NCBI GenBank assembly: GCA_022843855.1
Contig: JALHMV010000008.1
Span: 1-34,498, forward strand
From: Patescibacteria group bacterium
Lineage (GTDB): Bacteria > Patescibacteriota > UBA1384 > 2-12-FULL-50-11
Direction: 5' to 3'
Length of the DNA: 34,498 nt
The number at the start of each line of letters is the position of its first letter. Within the stretch, counting starts at the first letter, position 1. The translations under genes were made by a program, and so were the position numbers. The notes under the pieces are model-generated. The model ran no database searches, was not told the DNA's origin, and worked only from the letters and a program-made list of their open reading frames with translations. Positions 1 to 10,600 of this stretch are shown here, one piece after another.

Positions 1-49
1 TACAATGGTTTACAAAAGTATAGGACAGTCCCACAGATCGTCTTTTCGC

Positions 50-71
50 TTGTTGGACTAAATGTTGGACT
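50..71 (+). repeat. Direct repeat ttgttggactaaatgttggact (two TGTTGGACT 9-mers separated by AAA); left copy, candidate integrase arm-type site
   Basis: Exact 22-bp match to 34216-34237; near the window edge opposite the integrase. Confidence 0.75.
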
Positions 72-406
72 ATTCAGGCTCAATTCTGGCTTATTCTTTG
101 TTTCGCGACCTCCCGTTCGGGTTCACTGATTTTACGCCCCGTACTTCGACATCCACCGATAATCCGTTCCATCGCGGATCTCTTGTTTGGGCATGTCCCC
201 CTAAGCATTCAACGCTTCCTAGCGCCACCTCGATGACCGCGATCACCTATTCCCGCCGAATCTCTACTCATCCCTTATCGTCAGACCATGACCTCGAAGA
301 GTTCCAGTTTTCAATTGTGCATAGCTAAGGGACGATAACGCTCCAAACCTCATCTGTGTTGTATTTTGTGATTTTCCATCTATAATTGGGACGTTCCTAT
401 CCAAAT

Positions 407-2044
407 ATGAAGTTTGCAGGCAGATTTCTCCTTTCAGTAGCTTTTGGCCTCAGTTGTTCTTCTTTTCTGGTTGGTCAGCAACCGAAGCGAGTTCTTTGGA
501 CGGAAGAGAATTCATGCAGATCGATGGGGTTCACCACTGAAGAGCAGTCCGAACTGAACGCCTCCTGCGATCACTGGGTCGCGAATGACGGGACAATACA
601 GATTATCCAGATCGGCGAATTGGCGGTAACTGTCATAATTGGCGATGATGGCGATTACATTCTTGCGGATACATACATCACGAACAAATCGGATCAGAGA
701 ATATTGGCCGATCCTTATCAGTCGATACTTTTCGCATGGAAAACCGCTGATTTTTCTGGAACTGCCGAGCGACTCGTACCGATCTCGGGTCAAGAGATTA
801 CCAGCAAACTCAAACGCCGGGCTAGATGGATCAACGTCCTCGATGCCGTGCTATCGAGTTTTGCTAGAAATACGACAACGATTCAGTCAAATACTTCTGG
901 CAGTATAGACCTGAACGGATTGGGATCTGGGGGATTTTTCACCGCGTCCGGTTCATATTCTGGCACCACCACTACGACCATTAGCACCCCGGATCTGCTA
1001 GCTCGAATTCAGTCCGATGCGAGGATTAGAGCCCGCGATGAAAACGCGGCTAACAAGAGTAATTACTACGTTTCTAATGCAATGAAAGCCAATACGGTCT
1101 TCGCAAAGGAATCCGTAAGCGGGCTGATATACTTCAAGAGAAAAAAGGCTCCAGCCGCCGTCTTCACGATCCGCATCGGTGACATTCTTTTTGATTTTCC
1201 ATCACCTCGTCCGACCGCGTCCGGTGTGGCCGCTCGGCGACCGACCGTTCCAATTCCAGTTCCTGAGGTGGGTTTTCTGTCGGGCACCCAGAAAAGCCGT
1301 CCACCTGGTGCCCAGCCCCTTGGCCCTCCCCCCATCGCTGGAAGTTCTGCGTCAACGGCCTCGCCGGGCGAGACACGAACGTCACCCAGCGGTATCGAGA
1401 TGGTCTGGGTCCCCAGCGGCAAGTTTACAATGGGTTCAAGCGACGGGGATAGATCCGAACGCCCAACACGCGAAGTGACGATTACAGAAGGCTTCTGGAT
1501 GGGCAAGTACGAAGTCACTCAGATACAGTGGTTTACCGCGATAGGACTCAATCCTAGCGGCTTCAGTAAATGCGGTGGAAACTGCCCGGTTGAGAACGTG
1601 TCCTGGGAAGACGCTCAGCGATTCATCTCGAAGCTGAACGCCAACAACGACGGGTTTATTTACCGACTTCCGACCGAAGCTGAGTGGGAATACGCCGCTA
1701 ATGCGGGTGCTGCCAACACGTCGTTTGGGAATCTTAAGGACTCGGCATGGTACAACCAAAACTCCGATGGTCGAACACGCCCTGTTGGAACAAAGTTGCC
1801 AAACGCTTTCGGTCTATTTGATATGAGCGGCAACGTCTGGGAATGGTGTGAAGACTGGTATAACGAAAAGCCACCAACTCCCCTAACCGATCCGAAAGGC
1901 CCAACTCAAGGAAAGGAACGTGCACTTCGCGGTGGTGCGTACAACTACGAATCCCGGTTCTTACGCTCATCCTATCGCGGACGCCTCTCTCCAACGACTA
2001 AACACAAGCACGTAGGTCTTCGTTTGGTCGCGAAGACTAGATAG
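407..2044 (+). CDS. Exported protein with C-terminal formylglycine-generating-enzyme/sulfatase-modifying-factor (FGE, C-type-lectin-like) domain
   Basis: ATG at 407 gives a signal-peptide-like N-terminus (MKFAGRFLLSVAFGLSCSSFLVGQQ); C-terminus has MVWVPSGKFTMGS, YRLPTEAEWEYAA, GNVWEWCEDWY, RALRGGAYN, GLRLV. The track start at 386 is a TTG. Confidence 0.85.
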   Translation: MKFAGRFLLSVAFGLSCSSFLVGQQPKRVLWTEENSCRSMGFTTEEQSELNASCDHWVANDGTIQIIQIGELAVTVIIGDDGDYILADTYITNKSDQRILADPYQSILFAWKTADFSGTAERLVPISGQEITSKLKRRARWINVLDAVLSSFARNTTTIQSNTSGSIDLNGLGSGGFFTASGSYSGTTTTTISTPDLLARIQSDARIRARDENAANKSNYYVSNAMKANTVFAKESVSGLIYFKRKKAPAAVFTIRIGDILFDFPSPRPTASGVAARRPTVPIPVPEVGFLSGTQKSRPPGAQPLGPPPIAGSSASTASPGETRTSPSGIEMVWVPSGKFTMGSSDGDRSERPTREVTITEGFWMGKYEVTQIQWFTAIGLNPSGFSKCGGNCPVENVSWEDAQRFISKLNANNDGFIYRLPTEAEWEYAANAGAANTSFGNLKDSAWYNQNSDGRTRPVGTKLPNAFGLFDMSGNVWEWCEDWYNEKPPTPLTDPKGPTQGKERALRGGAYNYESRFLRSSYRGRLSPTTKHKHVGLRLVAKTR

Positions 2045-2172
2045 CTCCGTGATCCTTCGATTTGAGTAACGTTTACCGTGGTCGGGTCTTTTCGTCTAGA
2101 GATTTGAAATTATCAATCGCGGTAACTTTTACGACCCGAGCAAAGTCGACCACCTGGTTTCAGGTTGCCCGA

Positions 2173-2940
2173 CTAGTTGCACGATAATTTGCTCGCCGCG
2201 ACGAAAAACGTTTTTCCGCCGACGACGACTTCGGTCCAACGCATTCGACCTAATCCAGCTACGCCGCCGGTCTTGTAAACTGTAGATCCGACCGGTAAGG
2301 AACTCGCCATTGTTTCAGGATTCTCGTCGCAGTTAATTTCATCACAATAGCGTCGAAGGTTTACAGTGCCGTTTCGCCCGTTTACAACACGACATTCTGC
2401 CCGACGTGCGACGTTCATGGCATTCGCTAATGCGCTGTTATACGGACTGGGCGGTGGCTCAATGCTCTTCGGCTTTGGCGTTTCTGGTGGTGGCGGAGGC
2501 GGCGTAAATTCTTTGGTCGTTACTTCTTTCTTCGCAGGCGTTGGCGTGACTGTGATGTATACGTATTCTTTTACTGGCTCTGGTGTTTTCTGCGGTTGCG
2601 GCGGATCAAATAGCCCAAGCATCACGGCTCCCGCAATGCCTAACATGGCAAAAAGTGCGACTGCGATCAAACTACCGAACGAAGCAGCGGCAACCGTTCC
2701 TCCGATCCACTTTGCGAATGTAGAAAAGCGTGAAGGTGGTAAGGCAGTTGCGAAGCTAACCGTGTGAGACGTTTCTGCGACAGGCTTTCGGACGACGGTT
2801 TCGAACTCTTGATCGTTCGGCTTTTGCCCGATGTTAGGTATGACGAAGTCGTCTCCATAAACGACCAGCCGTTCGCCGCAATTTGTGCAAAAGACCATGT
2901 CGTCAGGGACGTTATTGTCACACTTGTAGCAGTGAATCAT
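2173..2940 (-). CDS. Zinc-ribbon, single-TM, proline-rich protein with SH3-like C-terminus
   Basis: N-terminal CYKC...CTNCG zinc ribbon, hydrophobic stretch FGSLIAVALFAMLGIAGAVMLGLF, Pro-rich linker, C-terminal GSTVYKT...W.EVVVGGKTFFV. Confidence 0.65.
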   Translation of the reverse strand: MIHCYKCDNNVPDDMVFCTNCGERLVVYGDDFVIPNIGQKPNDQEFETVVRKPVAETSHTVSFATALPPSRFSTFAKWIGGTVAAASFGSLIAVALFAMLGIAGAVMLGLFDPPQPQKTPEPVKEYVYITVTPTPAKKEVTTKEFTPPPPPPETPKPKSIEPPPSPYNSALANAMNVARRAECRVVNGRNGTVNLRRYCDEINCDENPETMASSLPVGSTVYKTGGVAGLGRMRWTEVVVGGKTFFVAASKLSCN

Positions 2941-3006
2941 CTTCTCAAGCAACTCCAATGATTTCGCCGGAAATTACTCCTCGCTGGTACCTGAATCCGT
3001 CTTGCC

Positions 3007-6000
3007 CTATTCCGATTCGAACCCGTGGTTTGAAAATTTAAGGGTTCGACTATTTTCAGTTACAGTCCTGACAAGGCTCTCTGGAGCCCCGGACGGGATT
3101 TCAGCTTCTATTTCCAGCGTAACCTTGACGGTCGCATTTACGATCCCCGACAGATGCGCGACGACTTCGTCCGCGATCTGGCTGGCGTCGCGTCCGACTC
3201 GCGTCGGATCAAGGGAAACGGTTCCAAAAAACCGTTTTGGCAAAGTTGCCCCCGGAGCGGAAGATGTTCCGGCCCCCGCAGGATCGGGCGGAAGCGGCGG
3301 GGCGTCGTTTCCATTATCTTGCTGACCAGCCGAATTATGAATTCCAATCAGGGATTTTTCTGATTCGATCTGAGCAATAGCTGCATCTGGATGAACCAAG
3401 TGTCCTGGACCATCAGCATCGACGAGATGGATGTTGGCTCCATGCTGCATTCCTCGAAACCGGCTATTCTGCTCATCGTGGCCCTCAGCAAAAGCGAACG
3501 TTTCGACTCCCCAACTCAACAAACTTACCCCGTGTTTTACCGCCCCTAGCAGTACTGCTGGCTCGCTCAGACGTGGCAAATACAGGTATCGAGCAAAGTC
3601 CTCAACAAGCTGCCGGATCTCCACGCTCTGCCCTCTCCACAGCGGTATCCTGTCTAGTTCCATTCGCAGGCGGGTTCCTCCGAAGCTCGTCAAAAGCATC
3701 TCCTCGCTTTTCAGCTTCTTGCTCGCTCGAACGGCGAGGGCGTCGGTACCAGTCAGTCGAAGAGCCTTCCATTCGACCGCATCGGTCGGTTTTATTTGTG
3801 AAGGAGCTAACAGCCACTGGTAAGTTTCAGGTATGCGGGCATTCACAGTTGCGTCAGCCGACCGCATCTGATTCTCCGCTTGGGTGACCTGATGCGGATC
3901 AAGGTTAAGATCAGTCTTTTCCCGCAGGATCGACTCCCAGGCTAAATATGAGCGAATCGCCTCGTCGAGGTCCTGTAGACGTGTACGATCAGGAGCTAAA
4001 AACACCAGTGTGTTTCGATAAAGCCTGGGCGAATTGCCCCGCGATTCTAGTATCAGCCGAGCTGCTGACTCGGCCGGACTGTTCGAATCCTTCGAATAGT
4101 AGTGCTCAAGCCCAAGAACAACCAACCGAGCATCGAGATCATCTGGAACGTCATTGCTAGAGGCGGGCAGAGCATGGATACGCCGAAACTCGCCGCGTTC
4201 AGCCATGTTTGCCCGAATGCGCTTGTCGATCTCCATCGACGTCTTATCGGGATTATGTTTGAGCTGTTCGCGACGGTCTTCGGCCAACTTGGTCACCGTT
4301 GGTTGGGTCGAATACCAATATCGGTTACCGTCCTGATAGAGATAAGTCGCGGCACCTGCCAGCCTGCGCAGAGCGTCACCAAACAGATTTGGCGATTCAC
4401 CTGGCAACACGCACCCGAGTTTTATTCGTCGATCTTCAATTCCGCGGTGCGCCGCCGAAGACGTTGGCGCCGAACCGAGGTAAACCGTGCGGGCGACTCT
4501 ACGACACGCCTGTATCTTCCCTAGATTCGTGATTTCTCCATCGATTTTCATTGGCAGCGAGTTTGGTCCGTCAACATCTTTATCTATGATCGGAACCCAC
4601 TCATCGGAAAGATATCGGGTAAGTTCAAACTGAACCCGTCGGTCGTCGATGGGGATCAGCGATGGCAAAATAATTGGGTTCTTGTCGCCCTTTTCCCAAA
4701 GCGTATGTATGACTGCGGCCATCAGACGTAGCACGCCACGAGTTCGCTGGAATTTAACCAGCGTTGACCAGTCGGTGTACAGTCGGTCAAATATCTCCGG
4801 GTGGATCGGATATGCGGCCTTTATTCGCTTTTCATAATCCGACTCGCGGCACTCTGGCGGAAATTCCTGATGCTGCTGCCGATAGAGTTCCGCCAGCGCT
4901 CGAGCAGTCACGTCACGATGCTTATATTGATCGGCAGACATCGGCTCGAATAATCGGCGCCTAACTATCTCGAAGCCTTCCTCAGCACTGGCTGGCCGCC
5001 ATGATGATTCTACGCGGCCTACAACGTTACGCAGCCGATCAAGGGCTTCGCGTCCGCGTACTCCGCCAACCTCCACATCGTCCGCCCGAGTATGCGGCGA
5101 ACCAGAAGTGTCCGACGCAGGAAGTGAGATGACGATCAAGCAATTCCCGGCCAATTTCGCAGATTCGGTGAGCGCTTGAGCGAAGGTAAATTGTGTCTCA
5201 AAACCACCCGCCGGCAGATCGCTCTGATCGTGAAGCTGTCGCGCATACGCAACCCATTCATCGATGAGGATCAGGCAAGGGCCATATTCAACGAAAAGCT
5301 CGCGGAGTTTATCTCCCGGGTTGGTCGAATTTCGGTCATCTTCCGCTACCTTAGCGAACGCTTCTTTACCGCCGAGCTGGTACGCAAGTTCACCCCAGAG
5401 AGTCCGAACCTCCGTTCCGTCTGCCTTTACAGCGACACTTCCCGGCGGGATCTTGTTTCCCACGAGGACGACCCGATTAGCCTTCGGCACCTTATCCACC
5501 GACGCTTTTTTGATGATCTCGTCCACGCCCGCGAGTTCGCTTGCAGTCGCCCCAGAGAACAAATGAAAGAGTGCGAGCATCGAGTGCGTCTTGCCGCCGC
5601 CAAAGTTCGTCTGAAGCTGTACAACGGGATCGCCGCCTTTTCCTGAAAGCCGCTCGACCGCTCCTTCGAGGAGTCGTCCGAGGCTTTCAGTCAGAAAGGT
5701 CCGCTTAAAAAATTCAACTGGATTGCGATACTCGTCAGAGCCTTCTCCGAGGTGAACCTGCCAGAGGTCGGCCGCAAATTCCGCCTGCTGATAGTTTCCG
5801 CTCGCCACATCTCTGTGGGGCGTTGCGATCTCAGTCCAGGGCTTTAGTGTGCTCGCGGCGGCTGCCTCGATAAGCGAACCGCCAGCCTTGCGTTTCTCAC
5901 CCCGAACCTGCTCCTCCATGATCAGGCGCCGGAGTTCCATTTTGATCTTACGAACCTCGTCGGCCTCGGGTGCTGAGACGGCCGCGAGTAACCGCTCCGT

Positions 6001-6345
6001 AGAGTCGAGAGCACGATCCGCGTCGTCGCCCGAAAAAGCCTCTTGATGTGCCCATTTGTTCCGGTGGTTACGCAGCTCTGAGACTAGTCCCCGTTCCGCG
6101 TAGCCGAGAGTTGCGGCGAAGATATGGTTCCACGTATCCCACATCATCTTCAGCAAGGCCGCAACATCCCATTCGGACGGAGGTTTGTTCCCGATCTTCG
6201 GATCTGCCATAAACGGAGCGAGGATATCCGCCGTCACGCGGCCTCGCTCGATCGCAGACTGGACCTCACGGTCTACAAACGGCCCAAGTCCTGACTTGAG
6301 CAGCTCCATCGCCTTTCCAACACGTTCGTAATTTGAAATTGCCAT
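3007..6345 (-). CDS. DUF499-family phage-defence ATPase with N-terminal Swt1-like HEPN domain
   Basis: Walker A-like NFGGGKTHSMLALFHLF; IDEWVAYARQL Walker B-like; N-terminal RNKWAH (R-X4-H) in a Swt1-HEPN-like helical region; genomic link to DUF1156 methyltransferase. Confidence 0.85.
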   Translation of the reverse strand: MAISNYERVGKAMELLKSGLGPFVDREVQSAIERGRVTADILAPFMADPKIGNKPPSEWDVAALLKMMWDTWNHIFAATLGYAERGLVSELRNHRNKWAHQEAFSGDDADRALDSTERLLAAVSAPEADEVRKIKMELRRLIMEEQVRGEKRKAGGSLIEAAAASTLKPWTEIATPHRDVASGNYQQAEFAADLWQVHLGEGSDEYRNPVEFFKRTFLTESLGRLLEGAVERLSGKGGDPVVQLQTNFGGGKTHSMLALFHLFSGATASELAGVDEIIKKASVDKVPKANRVVLVGNKIPPGSVAVKADGTEVRTLWGELAYQLGGKEAFAKVAEDDRNSTNPGDKLRELFVEYGPCLILIDEWVAYARQLHDQSDLPAGGFETQFTFAQALTESAKLAGNCLIVISLPASDTSGSPHTRADDVEVGGVRGREALDRLRNVVGRVESSWRPASAEEGFEIVRRRLFEPMSADQYKHRDVTARALAELYRQQHQEFPPECRESDYEKRIKAAYPIHPEIFDRLYTDWSTLVKFQRTRGVLRLMAAVIHTLWEKGDKNPIILPSLIPIDDRRVQFELTRYLSDEWVPIIDKDVDGPNSLPMKIDGEITNLGKIQACRRVARTVYLGSAPTSSAAHRGIEDRRIKLGCVLPGESPNLFGDALRRLAGAATYLYQDGNRYWYSTQPTVTKLAEDRREQLKHNPDKTSMEIDKRIRANMAERGEFRRIHALPASSNDVPDDLDARLVVLGLEHYYSKDSNSPAESAARLILESRGNSPRLYRNTLVFLAPDRTRLQDLDEAIRSYLAWESILREKTDLNLDPHQVTQAENQMRSADATVNARIPETYQWLLAPSQIKPTDAVEWKALRLTGTDALAVRASKKLKSEEMLLTSFGGTRLRMELDRIPLWRGQSVEIRQLVEDFARYLYLPRLSEPAVLLGAVKHGVSLLSWGVETFAFAEGHDEQNSRFRGMQHGANIHLVDADGPGHLVHPDAAIAQIESEKSLIGIHNSAGQQDNGNDAPPLPPDPAGAGTSSAPGATLPKRFFGTVSLDPTRVGRDASQIADEVVAHLSGIVNATVKVTLEIEAEIPSGAPESLVRTVTENSRTLKFSNHGFESE

Positions 6346-6362
6346 ACTGAAGTTAGAAGGTC

Positions 6363-6677
6363 TTAGCCTCGTTGTGGGTAGATGTGATAGCGAAATTCAC
6401 CCATCTTTTCGATAACGACTTTATCGCCCGCTTTCAGGTCGTGGCGCTTGAAGAATTTTCCAACCCACGCTCGCTTGCGAAACATCTTCTTGTCCCCCGC
6501 AATATCGGTTTCTACGGGTTCGTCAAATCCGATATGAAGTTCCAGAACACTGGGAGCGGCCGCCGTTTTTGAAGTACCGCCGATCGCGGATGAAGGAAAG
6601 ATCTCCATCACTGAAGCAAGATTGAGGGAATCATTCCGAATGTTCCCGTCTGTGACCTCGATAATTCCGACGTTCAT
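6363..6677 (-). CDS. Small hypothetical protein, possible B3/EcoRII-N-like DNA-binding barrel
   Basis: 104-aa ORF between methyltransferase and DUF499 genes; FRKRAWVGKFFKRHDLKAGDKVVIEKMGEFRYHIYP has a barrel-like 'L..GD.V.I' pattern. Confidence 0.55.
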   Translation of the reverse strand: MNVGIIEVTDGNIRNDSLNLASVMEIFPSSAIGGTSKTAAAPSVLELHIGFDEPVETDIAGDKKMFRKRAWVGKFFKRHDLKAGDKVVIEKMGEFRYHIYPQRG

Positions 6678-6725
6678 AAACTTAGCTCACTTATTTCTTA
6701 TGCAGCACTAATGCGGTCCCCTGCG

Positions 6726-7625
6726 TCACCGCCCTAATAATTCGTCTATTTCAGCATAACGAGCCGCTGAGATCGACATAAGATATTCCTGCTCGTCGGT
6801 CTCATCTTCGATCTCGAGAATTTCAGCCATTCCACCGAGCTTTGATATTTTGTCGAGTAATCCGATATGAAGGATCTCGGTAGCCGGAACATACTCAAGA
6901 AACTCCTCGGAAGTGATTCGGGTCTTGTACTTTGCATCCTCATCGCCCTCTATCTCCTCAGCATCGACCGATAACGAGAGAAAATAGCGTCCATCCACGG
7001 ATTCCAACACCCAAAGCCGGACTATGTCCTTATCGACATCATTAAGCGAGTGCTCAAAACACACCTCTATCCTATTGTCTAGATTTGTGATCTCGCTGTT
7101 GTCTGGCCGCCTTAGGAGGATCAGGTCAATCATAGGCAATTCGGATTCAGTAGATTTATATATCGGCTCCTCCTGAGAATTATACTCAGCAAATTCAACT
7201 GCTTCGGCTTCACTAAGCTCGTAGCCAAAATATGCGATCCGCGGCACGGTCGTTTCTATTATTTGTCCCATTTCCCTTTCGAGGTTCCAGGAGTGCTGCC
7301 TCCATACGCCATCCTCAGACAGAGCGAAGCCCGTCATTATGATATAGCCGTGCATCTTAAAATTCGCCGCCGAGTTCGCGTGGCACTGGCCGTGATGCCG
7401 AGCATCGACGAGCCGCGAATCCTCGCCGCTCAAATATATCCCGCGTATCAAGATCTTCTCCCGATCCAGAACGGATCCCAGTACCACGACGGCCTCGCCT
7501 CCATGACGCAGGATATGTTGCTTCAGCTCCTCAGTTTCTGTGTCCATATGTGTCGAGTCGGCAGTAAATCCACGCTTAGCGAGAGAAGCCCTCCGAATTG
7601 GGTCCATTGGTTCTTGTGTAGTCAT
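6726..7625 (-). CDS. Conserved hypothetical protein with possible Cys/His catalytic pattern (papain-like?)
   Basis: ORF begins 7 bp after the methyltransferase stop; GQCHANSA ... WRQHSWN ... IIETTVPRIAYFG blocks. Confidence 0.65.
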   Translation of the reverse strand: MTTQEPMDPIRRASLAKRGFTADSTHMDTETEELKQHILRHGGEAVVVLGSVLDREKILIRGIYLSGEDSRLVDARHHGQCHANSAANFKMHGYIIMTGFALSEDGVWRQHSWNLEREMGQIIETTVPRIAYFGYELSEAEAVEFAEYNSQEEPIYKSTESELPMIDLILLRRPDNSEITNLDNRIEVCFEHSLNDVDKDIVRLWVLESVDGRYFLSLSVDAEEIEGDEDAKYKTRITSEEFLEYVPATEILHIGLLDKISKLGGMAEILEIEDETDEQEYLMSISAARYAEIDELLGR

Positions 7626-7632
7626 ATGTTAT

Positions 7633-10600
7633 TTAATCGAACATTTCTCCCTGCGTGGCTGTTGGTGCCGACGCTTGTTCTTGCGACAACCGCATGATCT
7701 CGGGCCAGGATTGGACAAGGCCGTTGTAGCTGAGCGCTTCGGCGGCGCGTTTTTTGCGTTCGCAGAGGGTGTAGAGGCGGTAGCAGAGTTCGCGGGCGGT
7801 TTCTGCTCTGGCTCCTAGTTGGGCAGCGATACGGGCGGCGGCCGATTCGCCGTCTTTTTCGAGGACGCGAACGAGTTGATGCACCATATCCCAGACGGTT
7901 AGGCGGCCGTCGCTTTCCGGCGTCCAGTTTTCCTGAAGCTCGTCGGGCCGGAACAGACGGACCTTGCCGGCCTTTGCTTCAAGGATCGGGCTTGTACGCG
8001 GATCGGCCATCTCGGCGATCGATGTGTTCTTGGCTTTTGAGAGCGTTTCGGCACGGCCGTATTCGCCCGCCTCGAAGCCAAATTCCTCGAACCACGCAAG
8101 TGCCCAGCGGGTGTCGGCGTCGAAATCGCCTTCCTGCTCGGCCAGCACCTCGTCGAGCGTCTGGTTAATCAGCGCCAGAGCATCACGGACCGAGAGCGGC
8201 TTGCCCTCGGCATCCAGAATCTTTTCATACCTTGTGTAAACCGCCATTCCCGGCCCGATCGCCGCCTGTGCAAGATCGACCGGTGCGATGTTGCCGCGCT
8301 GGAGATGTCGAAGAGCGTCGGGAAGTTCGGATTTGAGCGCGTTGACGAATTCACGACGTGTCACTGTGGTAGCGTCCACAATTCGTTTTCGGCACACCAA
8401 CACAATACTTGAGGCAAGCACATTTACGCCCGTCTTTACGCCAGTCGGTCTTTCGGTTCGTACCGGCCAAGTTCCCGATACTGCGAATTCAGCACGAATT
8501 ACCGCATCCAAAAAAGTCTCCCATCCAGTACTTGCGGTACCGCCGCCAGTCTCCGTTTCGGCCTGCTTAAACGCATAATAAATTGTCACAGGAAAAGCAG
8601 GATGGGCCGCCGAGGACAGACGGTTCATTGCCATAGTCATTCCTTCGAGAAAGAACTGTTCCGCTTTCGCCTTGCTGGCATGTCGAAAAGGGGTCGCAAT
8701 GAGTTCCTCGACTTTGGGAACCGTCAGCGTCGAAAAGAGGTCCGCAAATACGGGCTTCAGCGACCGACGCAACCAGATATAAAAGAAGTCCGAAAGGTCA
8801 GCGTAACCAATATTGTCATAATAAGGCGGATCGGTGGAAACAACCTTCCCGTCCGATAGGTTTTGAGATTGAGCATCTAATCGATGTGTATGGCCGGTAG
8901 CTTTCCCAAAGTGATCTCCAAAGTTCTGTATCGTCTTAACGATGAAATCCAAACACTTGTGCCAACTGGCCGCCTCGCAGAAGGGATTAACCTCGCCAAA
9001 ATCCCACGTCATTGAAAGTGTTTGACGCGAAAACATGTTTACAACAAGTTCATGTGCTGGATTGCTGCTCCAGACCGATAGCGTTGAAAACTGCATCATC
9101 AATCGATCTAGATTGAATGCTAGATAAACAGCAATTGCATTCGCATAGGTCAAACTGGGTCTCGCTGCGTCATGTTCGGCATGCTCCCGCTCCCCTCGGT
9201 CAACCACTTTCTTTCGATCATTAGCGATTCTTTCACGCACCTCGGAGATTAAATCAGAGAAGGTCGAGAGAGCCAGTAACTGACGAGGCGTAAATAAATC
9301 GCGCCATCGCTTCATCCCATATTCCTGAACCCGGAAACCGAGGGCCTTTTCAGGAAGGTCTGTGTCAGGCACATTTTGAGGAACCGCTACCCGCGCAAGT
9401 GCTTCAATGTCAGACGTTGGGGAGATGTAAACACGCCCACTTTCTCCTTCAAGAGCAACCGCCATTAGGCGAGCCCCCATTTGACCTTGCTTTCCTTGAG
9501 ATCTTAGATACTCGAATGGCATAGGCGTGCGGGAAACAAGGCAGAAGAAACTTGTGCCACTACTACCGTTCTTTGTCCCATATTTAGCCAACTCAGATTT
9601 CTCGGCTCCTCCGACTTTGACCTCGAAGCGGTAATCTTTTCCATCAACGACCGGTTGCACGAAAGTCTCTTTCCCTACCTTCTTGGAAAGCATGAACGAT
9701 GACGCCAATGGCACATCTATATCGCGAAACGCTGGGTTCGGACTCTTCACCGTCCGTGCCCAGATCCACGCAATGACGGTTAGCTTTTTTCCGATGTATT
9801 TTTTGAGGTCCGGGCGATCCTTTGCTACTTCCTCGGTGATCTCGACCTTTGGGTAAAGATGGCCGATACGTTTTTCGGCTTCGTCGCGCATCCATCTGCC
9901 GTAGTAGCGGACGTCTTCGGCAAGACCCTCGGCTCCTTTCCAAACCTTCAGAGCCTTTTCCGTGTCGCTCCTCGATTGCCATTCAGGGTTGACCGGCGGC
10001 ATCCCGGCAAATTTCGGCGGTATCTCGATCATCGCCTTGTTGATCAGCACCGCTACCGGGTTGAGGTCCGAAGCATAAGCCTCAAGCCCCAGCCGCTGCG
10101 CCTCAAGCGGCAAAGCGCCGCCGCCCGCAAACGGATCGTGAAACGCTGGCAGCTTGTTCCGGTCAAAAAGCTCCTTCGCCCGCGGATGATCGGCATTATC
10201 CGCACAAGTTCGTCGCCAACTCTGCCAGATCTCCGCCCGGGCCTTATCAAGCACCGTCTCGTTCGTCGTGTTTTCCCAAAGAACAAGCTCCTCGATGATC
10301 TTGAACAGCCGGTCGCGTTCCTGCTCCGCGATAATGTCGTCCAGAGTCGGCTCCGGCCCCGGATCGGGCGAATCAATACCGGCCTCATCTGCCTTTCTCT
10401 TTACTTCGGTTGCGGTAACCCAAACCGGATGCCGATCCTTGAGCACTTTCTCCGCTTTTTTGCGCAGCTTGTCGTCCATCTTCAGCGTATCGACATACTC
10501 CGAAGGATCATCCACCATTTGCGAAAAAATAACCGCCCTCGCTGCCGCCAAAGGCCGCCTAGCCCACCACAAATGCAGTGTGCTCGGATGCCCGTGTCGT

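Noticed and set aside
62-328. 88-aa ORF in the track
   Set aside because: No recognisable domain, composition not convincingly coding, starts inside the terminal repeat.
1066-1518. Antisense ORFs over long genes (here, and many others such as 5176-5646, 9859-10674, 16864-17328, 30903-31220)
   Set aside because: They mirror strongly supported coding genes on the other strand and show no domain signatures; typical of GC-rich antisense open frames.
1900-2044. FGE C-type-lectin-like C-terminus as a diversity-generating retroelement variable region
   Set aside because: No reverse transcriptase, template repeat or matching near-repeat was seen in the window; FGE domains are common without DGRs.
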